5,263 bases of DNA from Euryarchaeota archaeon UBA88. GTDB lineage: Archaea > Thermoplasmatota > Poseidoniia > Poseidoniales > Poseidoniaceae. Below are positions 1-5,263 of the stretch, one piece after another; position 1 is the stretch's first letter; each line of letters starts with the position of its first letter. The stretch is taken from contig DAME01000041.1 of assembly GCA_002499545.1 (NCBI GenBank), forward strand, positions 11,002 through 16,264, given 5' to 3'. The translations under genes were made by a program, and so were the position numbers. The notes under the pieces were generated by a model, which had not been told where the DNA came from, did not search any database, and saw only the letters and a list, made by a program, of their open reading frames with translations.

Positions 1-1154
1 CGTTCAATCTTCATTTGCGTCCCGATGGTAATGAAATCATCCATCGCAAGCATCGATGCAGTGTTGGTTGATGCAGCAGCGAGGCCAGAGGGGCGAGCCC
101 GTCCATAGCGCAAACGAAAGCCACCGGGTTGCAATGGGGCTCCAAAAACCGGCCTACCTGCGATGATATCTTTCATGAACTTGTTAATGACGGGGACTTT
201 TCTTGACTTGAATGATGGACCGCCTCCATCGCCGTCATCTTCCTTTCCTTTCGAGGCGAATTTCGATATGAAGTCCCAGCCGGGAACGTTGAGTCGTTCA
301 GTGTGTTTCTGAATTTTCGGAGCCTTCAAGCACATTCCTTCTCCAATGACAAGCAGCACTCCACCGCGAATCCTCGGTTCGTCGATGTTCCGAACTCGAC
401 CGTAGCCTGAACACTCTATTTTTTCAGTCGACTCACCGTTGATCATAATCGGGCACGCCCGTACAATTTCATCAATCTCCTCTGGTGGGGGCCTGTACTG
501 GAGATTGCCGCGATAAAGTCCAAACTCCTCTTTCACACGTTCTACTTCAGGGTCAGTGGGTTGGTAGTGGCCGATGTTGAGTTCACGACGAATCATGTCT
601 GCGATGAGAACGGCAAGAGCCTGTGCAGTCCCTCCCGCTGCACGAATTGGACCGGCGAAGTGGACCGATACGAATTGCGAACCATCGACGTTGTTCAGCA
701 GCCTGACCTCGCTGATGCCTTCCAATGGAGCGACAAGTACTGCCTCGGTTAGAATGGCAAGACCAACCCGTAGCCCGACATCGATTGCAGTAATCAGGTC
801 GTAGCCCTTGTCACGGAAGCCACGAGCGACGCGTTGCGCCATAATCATCGAAGTTGTTTCCCGGTCATTTTCTGCCAACATCAACCTGATATCATCTGCA
901 ACCTCGTATCCGTCGAGATATTCAACAAGGAGTTTTTCCGTTCTTCCCGCCAAGTCAGCAGCCCTGGGAATTTCGACAAATTCTTTGTGATCATACCCAA
1001 GACTTCGTGCTTTTTCGGCTACAGCATAGGCTTCATCTGCACGCTCATCCAGCCAACGCTGGTAGGCTGACATCTCGGCTTCAAGACGTTCAACATCGAT
1101 GCCCAATAAGGGGTTGTGACCTCGTTTTTGACCGTCACGAACTCTCACGGTCAT
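1..1154 (-). CDS. polC: DNA polymerase D large subunit DP2, N-terminal part (truncated by window edge)
   Basis: DP2 is the catalytic subunit of the archaeal family-D replicative polymerase; it works with the exonuclease subunit DP1 and PCNA. Read from the ATG at 1154 there are 384 complete codons with no stop, and the gene continues past base 1. Motifs characteristic of DP2 include FAGPIRAAGGTAQALAVLIA (residues 166-185), a Y-x-P-T-D-P-E-V-E-R stretch (197-206), PPPEEIDEI (222-230), RIRGGVLLVIGEG (261-273), GWDFI (292-296), and near the edge AGRPVFGAP (332-340) followed by GGFRLRYGRARPSGLAA (344-360). The family is usually well over 1,000 residues, so this is about the first third; the catalytic aspartates lie outside the window. 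Residues 303-318 form an acidic Gly/Asp-rich linker where the family varies in length. An in-frame stop (TAA on the minus strand, bases 1166-1164) lies four codons upstream of the ATG, fixing the start within a few codons. No Shine-Dalgarno site is evident. No intein interrupts the visible part. Identification is very secure. Confidence 0.96.
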   Translation of the reverse strand, partial: MTVRVRDGQKRGHNPLLGIDVERLEAEMSAYQRWLDERADEAYAVAEKARSLGYDHKEFVEIPRAADLAGRTEKLLVEYLDGYEVADDIRLMLAENDRETTSMIMAQRVARGFRDKGYDLITAIDVGLRVGLAILTEAVLVAPLEGISEVRLLNNVDGSQFVSVHFAGPIRAAGGTAQALAVLIADMIRRELNIGHYQPTDPEVERVKEEFGLYRGNLQYRPPPEEIDEIVRACPIMINGESTEKIECSGYGRVRNIDEPRIRGGVLLVIGEGMCLKAPKIQKHTERLNVPGWDFISKFASKGKEDDGDGGGPSFKSRKVPVINKFMKDIIAGRPVFGAPLQPGGFRLRYGRARPSGLAAASTNTASMLAMDDFITIGTQMKIE

Positions 1155-1269
1155 CTGAATCTTTTATCTCTTAGAGGCGACCGTTTATCAGTGGCGCGAT
1201 TGATTTACATGGCCGGGTTCAGCCATCGGTTAAGCAAAGTTCATTGATGCGAGGCCAAACCAGTCTTTG
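1155..1269. promoter_or_regulatory. Divergent promoter region between polC and pyrE
   Basis: These 115 bp separate two divergently transcribed genes and must hold both promoters unless the transcripts overlap. For polC, the minus-strand sequence GATAAA at 1189-1184 sits about 30 bases before the ATG, the right distance for a TATA-like box driving a nearly leaderless mRNA. For pyrE, TTTATC (1184-1189) and TTTACA (1204-1209) are TATA-like candidates that would leave a leader of some 35-60 bases. A short hairpin ATGGC/GCCAT (1209-1213 with 1222-1226) would fall near or in that leader. TTTATC occurs twice, at 1163-1168 and 1184-1189, with starts 21 bp apart. Box assignments come from spacing and base content only. 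Confidence 0.45.
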
Positions 1270-1869
1270 ATGACCGTCCATTCAAGCGTCCGAGAACACC
1301 CAAGTTGGCCGCAACTCGTTTCGTTGGTACGGGAACTTGCCTTCATTGACGGGGGTTCAGACGATGCTTTCACGCTTGCAAGCGGTCGAAACTCTCGCTG
1401 GTTTTTTGATACCAAGCCCGTGATGATGCATGCGGAATCGACCCACCATCTCGGTGCACTGTTCAACCTTCGAATGGATGCGCTCGGTGCAGATTTCGTA
1501 GGGGGGTTGGAACTCGGCGCAGTTCCGCTGACTGCTATCGCCGTGGCGACATCCGACCCATTGACACACCGCCGTGGTTTTATGGTCCGTAAAGAGCCGA
1601 AGGGCCGCGGTGGACGTAAAACGAACAATCCACCAGGCATCGAAGGTTCTTCTCTTGAGGGCGGCGGCTCAATTGTCATCGTCGAAGACGTAACAACCAC
1701 TGGTGGGTCTGCCATCAAAGCAGTTCAAAGAATTCACAACGACACTTCGTGCAACGTCATCGCCGTCATTAGCATTGTTGACCGAGAAGAGGGCGCAGCA
1801 GAAGCTTTCGCAGAAGCAGGCATACACTTCGAGAGCATCATGACGCGCAGCGATGTCGCAGGTCAATGA
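1270..1869 (+). CDS. pyrE: Orotate phosphoribosyltransferase
   Basis: This enzyme joins orotate to PRPP to give orotidine 5'-monophosphate, the fifth step of de novo pyrimidine synthesis; it is cytosolic and normally a dimer. The PRPP-binding signature is clear: IVIVEDVTTTGGSA at residues 135-148, with the acidic pair E139/D140. The N-terminal SGRNSRWFFDTK (38-49) matches the family's SGR-x-S-x-x-(F/Y)-x-D-x-K element, and VGGLELGAVPLTAIA (77-91) is the usual glycine-rich strand-turn. The flexible catalytic loop starts VRKEPKGRGG (106-115), has an Arg (R113) where most family members have His, and carries extra residues before GIEG (123-126). At 199 residues the length is normal. The start is ATG 1270; a TTG directly before it (1267) could add one residue, and an in-frame TAA at 1231 excludes anything longer. 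The nearest GAGG (1251-1254) is too far away to be a good ribosome binding site. The methyltransferase gene follows after 9 bp, so the two are probably co-transcribed. Confidence 0.93.
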   Translation: MTVHSSVREHPSWPQLVSLVRELAFIDGGSDDAFTLASGRNSRWFFDTKPVMMHAESTHHLGALFNLRMDALGADFVGGLELGAVPLTAIAVATSDPLTHRRGFMVRKEPKGRGGRKTNNPPGIEGSSLEGGGSIVIVEDVTTTGGSAIKAVQRIHNDTSCNVIAVISIVDREEGAAEAFAEAGIHFESIMTRSDVAGQ

Positions 1870-1878
1870 GGCAGCACC

Positions 1879-3171
1879 ATGGTCAAAATATTCAATCCCG
1901 CCACGGTTTCAAATGACGGCCTCACCGAACTTTCACCCGACCCAACCTCAGCAGGGCGAATCGTGTTGTACCATGCCAGTGAAGGCAAACCTCTCGCCAC
2001 CCCTTGGCAGGTGGCACTCACGCGGTCACGGATGCTGTCTGAATGCGATTTGCCGGAGGGTTTTGTTCTCGATTGTGCTTGTGGTAGCGGCATCCAGCTC
2101 GCAGCGCACATGGCCATTTTACAACGCCCCGGCATCGGCATTGAACTCGATGAACAGCGTGCTCAAGCAAGCGCTTTCAACCTGAAAACCATCGCCCTTC
2201 ATCGCAACGAATCCGAGGCAGAATACATGGAATTTTCACGAATTATCTCCGGTGACGGGAGGGATGGCGAAGCGGCCTCTAGCGCCATTGCCGAGCATTT
2301 TCAGCGTGAAGAATACCCTGCCATTGCTTTGCTGCACCTCGACCCCGCTCGACCGCGAAACAGCCGCACACACGGCCTAGAAGAGATGGCGCCGCGTCTC
2401 GATGAAGTGTTTGCAGGATGGTCGCCGTTTCTTGAAGACGGGCCAAACGGCCCAGCACTGTTGCTTGATTTATCACCCCGGCTCTCGAACCAACAACAAA
2501 TCGATGTTGAGCGACTGGTTGACTTGGTCTGGCCAAAGATTGCTCGTACCTGGGTTTGGACTTCCCGGGGCAGGGGGAGAGTTGACCGACTGGCACTTTG
2601 GCTCGGCAGTGCTGCCATCAAAGGGGTAGCACGGCGCTTTGTTCGCATCCCTCCAAACATCGCTGAAGAAGCGCACATCGTATCCGGGGGTTCGCCGCTC
2701 TCTACTGATCTTTCACCGGTCGCCAAACGACAACCACCTCGGCGAGGTGAGCGAATCAGCATCCTGGATGCTGCATTGGTTGAAAGCGGCCTTGCGGAGG
2801 AATGGCTTCAAACCGTCACGAAATCTGAAAAAATATCGTGGGGTGTTGCCGGAGGGCGACGTCCGCAAATCCACCATGATCATCCACTTAGGTTAGAAAG
2901 TCCTGCAGATCGGCACCTCGTTCAGGCGACTGGACGAGTGGTCGCACTGGTCCGAATGAAGCTTGAACTTTCCACGGTTGACCAACTGGTTGAAACGCTT
3001 CTTGAACACGATATTTCGAAACTCACGTTGAGGACAAACCTCGACCCTGACCTTCAACCAAAATTACAGGGAGCGCTTGACCGACAACTGTCCAGAAGGC
3101 ACGGACGGAGGGACGCTTTCCTCGTTCAGCAATCTGGCGACGAGATGTTGCTGATTTGCGTGGCTGAATAA
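1879..3171 (+). CDS. Class I SAM-dependent methyltransferase, THUMP-like (PG_1098-type) family
   Basis: Probable S-adenosylmethionine-dependent methyltransferase, substrate unknown. Motif I is VLDCACGSGIQLAAHMA (63-79), the Gly-rich SAM loop; the acidic residue ending strand two is in GIGIELDE (85-92), with E89 or D91 expected to contact the SAM ribose. Strand four ends LLHLDPARP (151-159). This DPAR motif followed by a run ending E-E-M-A-P-R-L (about 167-173), and a later LLLDLSPRL (about 193-201), fit the family annotated as THUMP-like domain methyltransferases, where the motif is usually DPARR; here the last Arg is Pro. The C-terminal 80 residues, from about TGRVVALV to LLICVAE, contain LTLRTNLDPDL, resembling the family's C-terminal THUMP-like module (typically an R-N-F-P-like strand then a helix). 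A bulky DPAR motif rather than NPPY/DPPY argues against a standard N6-adenine enzyme. The gene is 9 bp behind pyrE, with a weak GAGG at 1868-1871 overlapping the pyrE stop. Methyltransferase fold: strong; subfamily: moderate, recalled from motif pattern rather than a search. Confidence 0.8.
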   Translation: MVKIFNPATVSNDGLTELSPDPTSAGRIVLYHASEGKPLATPWQVALTRSRMLSECDLPEGFVLDCACGSGIQLAAHMAILQRPGIGIELDEQRAQASAFNLKTIALHRNESEAEYMEFSRIISGDGRDGEAASSAIAEHFQREEYPAIALLHLDPARPRNSRTHGLEEMAPRLDEVFAGWSPFLEDGPNGPALLLDLSPRLSNQQQIDVERLVDLVWPKIARTWVWTSRGRGRVDRLALWLGSAAIKGVARRFVRIPPNIAEEAHIVSGGSPLSTDLSPVAKRQPPRRGERISILDAALVESGLAEEWLQTVTKSEKISWGVAGGRRPQIHHDHPLRLESPADRHLVQATGRVVALVRMKLELSTVDQLVETLLEHDISKLTLRTNLDPDLQPKLQGALDRQLSRRHGRRDAFLVQQSGDEMLLICVAE

Positions 3172-3202
3172 TTCATATTGTGCCGGTGTCCCGAATCTCA
3201 GA

Positions 3203-3230
3203 AACACCGACGAGAGTTGGGTGTTGTTTT
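3203..3230 (+). terminator. Possible terminator after the methyltransferase gene
   Basis: AACACC (3203-3208) can pair with GGTGTT (3220-3225) in a 6-bp stem with an 11-base loop, followed at once by GTTTT. It lies about 30 bases past the methyltransferase stop, a sensible place for transcript release. The stem is short and archaeal termination depends mostly on longer T-tracts, so four T residues are weak evidence. The same AACACC arm can instead pair upstream with CGGTGT at 3184-3189. Confidence 0.3.
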
Positions 3231-3263
3231 CGGCGCTCAGTATCGCGAAGCCACATCGCGGTC

Positions 3264-3272
3264 TTGATATAG
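3264..3272 (+). promoter_or_regulatory. TATA-like box for the rps13-rps4-rps11-rpoD operon
   Basis: TTGATATAG is the most TATA-like sequence close to rps13. With the usual archaeal spacing of roughly 25 bases the transcript would start near 3293, giving a leader of about 35 bases that contains the Shine-Dalgarno site. No clear purine-rich BRE precedes it. An alternative AT-rich box, TTCATATTG (3172-3180), directly follows the methyltransferase stop and would place both hairpins close to or inside a longer leader. Confidence 0.4.
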
Positions 3273-3315
3273 GGGAGGTTAGTCGGGAACCTGCTTGACA
3301 CTCTGTGTTAAGGAA

Positions 3316-3323
3316 GAGGTGAT
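3316..3323 (+). promoter_or_regulatory. Shine-Dalgarno site of rps13
   Basis: GAGGTGAT is fully complementary to the archaeal 16S rRNA 3' tail and ends five bases before the ATG at 3329. It fixes the rps13 start and shows the operon's mRNA is led rather than leaderless. It also sets the spacing used here to choose the rps11 start. Confidence 0.8.
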
Positions 3324-3328
3324 TCACA

Positions 3329-3796
3329 ATGGCACGACCGAAAGATGAAGATTTAGGAGATGATTTCTCGTACATCTTGCGTATGGCAGATACCGATATG
3401 GATGGGCAAAAGACACTTGCAACCGCATTGACGGCTGTCAAAGGCGTCGGTGCCCGAACTGCAGTACAGATTTGCAAGAACACCGGATTCGAACCTTCCT
3501 CCCTCGCCGGACACCTCTCGGCTGAGGAACAAGAGACGCTCCGCCTCGCAATCGAGGGCTATGCTGAAACCGTTCCGCTTTGGATGCTCAACCGTCAACG
3601 AGACCTTGAGACCGGAGACGAACTCCATCTCACTGGACAACAAGTTTCGTTCACCTTGAGCGACGACATTAACCGTCTTCGAACCATGAAGTGCTATCGC
3701 GGTGTTCGTCACGCAAGCGGCAACAAGGTTCGCGGACAGCGTGGCCGCTCCAACGGACGCGGTGGACTCACACTTGGTGTGAACCGAAAGAAGTGA
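3329..3796 (+). CDS. rps13: Small-subunit ribosomal protein uS13
   Basis: uS13 sits in the head of the 30S subunit, contacts 16S rRNA and the P-site tRNA, and forms an intersubunit bridge to the 50S. The start FSYILRMADTDMDG (13-26) matches the archaeal/eukaryotic pattern of F-x-x-I-x-R-x-A-x-T-D-(L/M)-D-G. The helix-turn segment ALTAVKGVGARTA (33-45) is the family's KG(V/I)G element. The basic C-terminus has the signature tRNA- and rRNA-binding tail: RLRTMKCYRGVRHASG (116-131), then VRGQRGRSNGRGG (134-146), ending NRKK. The usual archaeal RGQRT is RGQRG here. At 155 residues it has the archaeal rather than the shorter bacterial length. It opens the operon behind a strong Shine-Dalgarno site, and rps4 follows 15 bp later. 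Confidence 0.97.
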   Translation: MARPKDEDLGDDFSYILRMADTDMDGQKTLATALTAVKGVGARTAVQICKNTGFEPSSLAGHLSAEEQETLRLAIEGYAETVPLWMLNRQRDLETGDELHLTGQQVSFTLSDDINRLRTMKCYRGVRHASGNKVRGQRGRSNGRGGLTLGVNRKK

Positions 3797-3811
3797 TTGG
3801 AGGGATGATGA

Positions 3812-4474
3812 ATGGGAGAACCAAAATTTGCTCGGCCTAAGTTTGACACCCCTTCCCACCCGTGGAAGGCTGCTCGAATTGAAGAAGAACACATGATTCG
3901 CAACAATCACGGACTCAAAACCATGCGTGAGATTTGGAAGGCCAAGTCTCAACTTCGACGACATCGACGTCAGGCAATGCGCTTGATTGGTATGTCAGAG
4001 ACTTCTGAAGGACACGGAAAGCGAGAGATGGACGATCTTCTTCGCTCACTCCACAACAAAGGCCTCATCGCATCCGATGCGACACTCGACGATATTTTGT
4101 CGCTCAGCACCGAAGACATTCTCAATCGCCGACTTCAAGCTCAAGTGTACTACAAAGGTCTCGCAATTTCAATGAAGCAAGCCCGCCAGTTTATCACTCA
4201 CGGAAAGATTGTCATCGGCAACCAAAAAGTCACAATTCCGTCTTATCCAATTTCCCGAGACGAAGAGGAACATCTTACCTGGCACCCAAGTTGCCCGTGG
4301 ACATCCAATCCCGACCACCCAATTCGTCAAGCAATCGACGGACGAGCATCCTCCGCAGAATACGGCGTTGAAGAAGAAGAAGTCGATCCTGAAGCAACTC
4401 CTGAGTTCGCTGAAGTTGTGAAGGCTGCAGCAGAAGAAGCCCCTTCCGCAGAAGCCACTGGAGGTGACGAATGA
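3812..4474 (+). CDS. rps4: Small-subunit ribosomal protein uS4 with acidic C-terminal tail
   Basis: uS4 binds 16S rRNA early in assembly of the 30S body and lines the mRNA entry side. The N-terminus GEPKFARPKFDTPSHPW (2-18) followed by a conserved archaeal-type stretch with LRRHRRQAMRL (48-58) is typical. The S4 RNA-binding domain spans about 104-150: LNRRLQAQVYYKGLA (104-118), KQARQFITHGKIVIGNQKV (122-140), then PSYPIS. DHPIR (168-172) is the usual near-terminal archaeal element. Residues 183-220 add a tail with 14 acidic residues and one Lys; many archaeal homologues, as I recall them, end near where this tail begins. Start ATG 3812 is certain because TGA (3809-3811) directly precedes it in frame; GGAGGGAT (3799-3806) is its Shine-Dalgarno site. 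The stop overlaps the first possible ATG of rps11, indicating translational coupling. Confidence 0.96.
   Translation: MGEPKFARPKFDTPSHPWKAARIEEEHMIRNNHGLKTMREIWKAKSQLRRHRRQAMRLIGMSETSEGHGKREMDDLLRSLHNKGLIASDATLDDILSLSTEDILNRRLQAQVYYKGLAISMKQARQFITHGKIVIGNQKVTIPSYPISRDEEEHLTWHPSCPWTSNPDHPIRQAIDGRASSAEYGVEEEEVDPEATPEFAEVVKAAAEEAPSAEATGGDE
4460..4467 (+). promoter_or_regulatory. Shine-Dalgarno site deciding the rps11 start
   Basis: GGAGGTGA is a perfect match to the anti-Shine-Dalgarno sequence and lies within the last codons of rps4. It ends three bases before ATG 4471 but six before ATG 4474. Aligning the sites of rps13, rps4 and rpoD to the same core gives spacings of five to six, so the second ATG is the better start. 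Confidence 0.75.
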
Positions 4475-4857
4475 TGACTCGCCGAGCAATCGTGAACATT
4501 TTCAGTTCGTACAACAACATTTTGATGACGGCTACGGACTTGACTGGTGCTGAAACCATCACCACCTGTTCAGGTGGCCAAGTGGTCAAATCCTCCAAAG
4601 ATAGCGGCGGACAATTCGCTGCAACTCGAGCTGCTGAGAAGATGGCTGATGAACTGAAGGACAAGGAATTCACTCAGCTGATTATCAAGTACCGCGCACC
4701 AGGTGGCAACCTCTCAAACAATACCGGTCCTGGAGCACAGGCAGCCATTCGTGCACTCACTCGTGCAGGCATGACAATTACTCGTATCGAAGACGTTACG
4801 CCAATTGCTCACGATGGAACCAAGAAAAAAGGTGGCCGCCGTGGTCGCCGAGTCTGA
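4474..4857 (+). CDS. rps11: Small-subunit ribosomal protein uS11
   Basis: uS11 lies on the 30S platform near the E site and binds 16S rRNA with other platform proteins. From ATG 4474 it has 127 residues; using the preceding ATG (4471) gives 128. Signature segments, numbered from 4474, are IVNIFSSYNNILMTATDLTG (6-25), SGGQVVK (33-39), then YRAPGGNLSNNTGPGAQAA (72-90), IRALTRAGM (91-99), and the highly conserved C-terminus RIEDVTPIAHDGTKKKGGRR followed by GRRV. The TDLTGAETI wording is archaeal/eukaryotic rather than bacterial. The rps4 stop TGA (4472-4474) overlaps the start by one base (or four from 4471), so translation is likely coupled. The second ATG is chosen on Shine-Dalgarno spacing. 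The next gene begins 14 bp after the stop. Confidence 0.97.
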   Translation: MTRRAIVNIFSSYNNILMTATDLTGAETITTCSGGQVVKSSKDSGGQFAATRAAEKMADELKDKEFTQLIIKYRAPGGNLSNNTGPGAQAAIRALTRAGMTITRIEDVTPIAHDGTKKKGGRRGRRV

Positions 4858-4871
4858 TTGAGGTGGAATAT

Positions 4872-5263
4872 ATGGATGTACAAATCGTTGATGGCTGGCC
4901 TCGTGGTAATGAAATTCGAATTCTTTTGACCAACACAGACGCTGCTCAAGTGAACGCAGTTCGCCGAGCATTGATTGCTGACGTTCCTAAACTTGCAATC
5001 GACCGCGTGGACTTAACCCAAGGAGTCAATCAAGACAACAAGGGCGAAGTTCTTGAATCGGTCAACGTACTTCCAGATGAAGTGCTCGCTCACCGACTCG
5101 CAATGCTTCCAATTCCAACGCATCCTGAGGAAGGTATTGCCTTCCCAGATGTCTGCCCGAACTGCATTGACCTCGCAGAAGAATCGAAAGGCTGCCCCTC
5201 ATGCCAGGTGCTATACTCACTTTCAGCTCGCGGTCCAAACGAAGACGCTGATGAAGAATACCG
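4872..5263 (+). CDS. rpoD: DNA-directed RNA polymerase subunit D (Rpo3), N-terminal part (truncated by window edge)
   Basis: Rpo3, the archaeal counterpart of eukaryotic RPB3/AC40 and bacterial alpha, pairs with Rpo11 to form the platform on which RNA polymerase assembles. This is not the bacterial sigma factor also called rpoD. The visible 130 codons start MDVQIVDGW and include the alpha-like dimerisation segment with the conserved N-A-V-R-R-A-L-I run (28-35). The LPDEVLAHRLAMLPI run (67-81) is diagnostic for the alpha/D family. Four cysteines follow: C95, C98, C108 and C111, as CPNC and CPSC, in the place of the zinc-binding loop of RPB3-type subunits. SLSARGP (116-122) then begins the next strand. 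The gene runs off the right edge, so any ferredoxin-like iron-sulfur domain, found in some archaeal homologues further on, cannot be judged. GAGGTG (4860-4865) is the ribosome binding site. Confidence 0.95.
   Translation, partial: MDVQIVDGWPRGNEIRILLTNTDAAQVNAVRRALIADVPKLAIDRVDLTQGVNQDNKGEVLESVNVLPDEVLAHRLAMLPIPTHPEEGIAFPDVCPNCIDLAEESKGCPSCQVLYSLSARGPNEDADEEY

Larger units (their letters stand above)
3172..3328 (+). other. 157-bp non-coding gap before the ribosomal operon
   Basis: This is the only sizeable non-coding stretch on the plus-strand side. It has to end the pyrE-methyltransferase transcript, if that transcript ends here, and to start the ribosomal operon. From left to right it holds two overlapping hairpins that share one arm (3184-3225), a short T-run (3227-3230), a direct repeat ATCGCG (3242-3247 and 3255-3260), a TATA-like box (3264-3272), and the Shine-Dalgarno site of rps13 (3316-3323). 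No tRNA or other recognisable RNA gene is present, and there is no credible small ORF. Confidence 0.6.

Noticed and set aside
561..1070. Open plus-strand frames of 60-78 codons within the polC region
   Set aside because: They lie antisense to DP2 segments with strong family motifs, have no recognisable products and lack ribosome binding sites; they are by-products of the real frame.
1..1154. Intein or frameshift in polC, as archaeal polymerase genes sometimes carry inteins
   Set aside because: The 384 visible codons read continuously through conserved DP2 blocks with no foreign insert; later parts of the gene are outside the window.
1211..1230. GGTTCAGCC resembling a tRNA T-arm in the polC-pyrE gap
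   Set aside because: The flanking bases do not form the five-pair T stem, and no D-arm, anticodon arm or acceptor stem can be built around it.
1230..1718. A 162-codon minus-strand open frame over pyrE
   Set aside because: It runs opposite the PyrE reading frame, which carries a clear PRPP-binding motif; the antisense translation is Pro/Ser-rich and unrecognisable.
3242..3260. ATCGCG direct repeat as a possible operator upstream of the TATA-like box
   Set aside because: Two six-base copies 13 bp apart containing the self-complementary CGCG can easily arise by chance; nothing else supports a binding site.
3353..3964. A 203-codon minus-strand open frame across rps13 and rps4
   Set aside because: Both plus-strand genes are certain ribosomal proteins with good Shine-Dalgarno sites. 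The antisense product is Ser/Leu/Val-rich with no motif, as expected for a shadow frame.
1..5263. Mobile element, CRISPR array or defence island
   Set aside because: No transposase, integrase, terminal inverted repeat, repeat-spacer pattern or nuclease gene is present; essentially all sequence is accounted for by housekeeping genes and one methyltransferase.

Overview
The window is archaeal chromosomal DNA. The evidence is a family-D DNA polymerase large subunit (DP2), found only in archaea, and the euryarchaeal-style gene string uS13–uS4–uS11–RNA polymerase subunit D (Rpo3). The protein sequences and moderate base composition suggest a mesophilic, possibly marine, euryarchaeon of the Thermoplasmata/Poseidoniales (Marine Group II) type. 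That placement is inference; I recognise no single diagnostic residue.

Layout. (1) Bases 1-1154, minus strand: the N-terminal third of DP2 (polC), running off the left edge. (2) Bases 1155-1269: a 115-bp divergent promoter region. (3) Bases 1270-3171, plus strand: a two-gene unit of orotate phosphoribosyltransferase (pyrE) followed after 9 bp by a 430-aa class I SAM-dependent methyltransferase that resembles the THUMP-like (PG_1098-type) family. (4) Bases 3172-3328: a 157-bp non-coding gap with two mutually exclusive hairpins, a TATA-like box and a strong Shine-Dalgarno site. (5) Bases 3329 to the right edge, plus strand: rps13, rps4, rps11 and the first 130 codons of rpoD, packed with gaps of 15 bp or less or with overlap, each preceded by a purine-rich ribosome binding site.

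The right half is a housekeeping translation/transcription operon: three small-subunit ribosomal proteins plus the assembly-platform subunit of RNA polymerase. The left half joins DNA replication (DP2), de novo pyrimidine synthesis (PyrE) and a probable nucleic-acid methyltransferase of unknown target. Starts in the ribosomal operon follow a clear Shine-Dalgarno rule, whereas polC and pyrE have no good site close to their starts and may use short-leader or leaderless mRNAs.

I see no mobile element, CRISPR array, RNA gene or defence system, and no convincing previously undescribed system. The points most worth checking are the altered catalytic loop of PyrE, the methyltransferase's substrate, and the hairpin switch-like sequence before the ribosomal operon.
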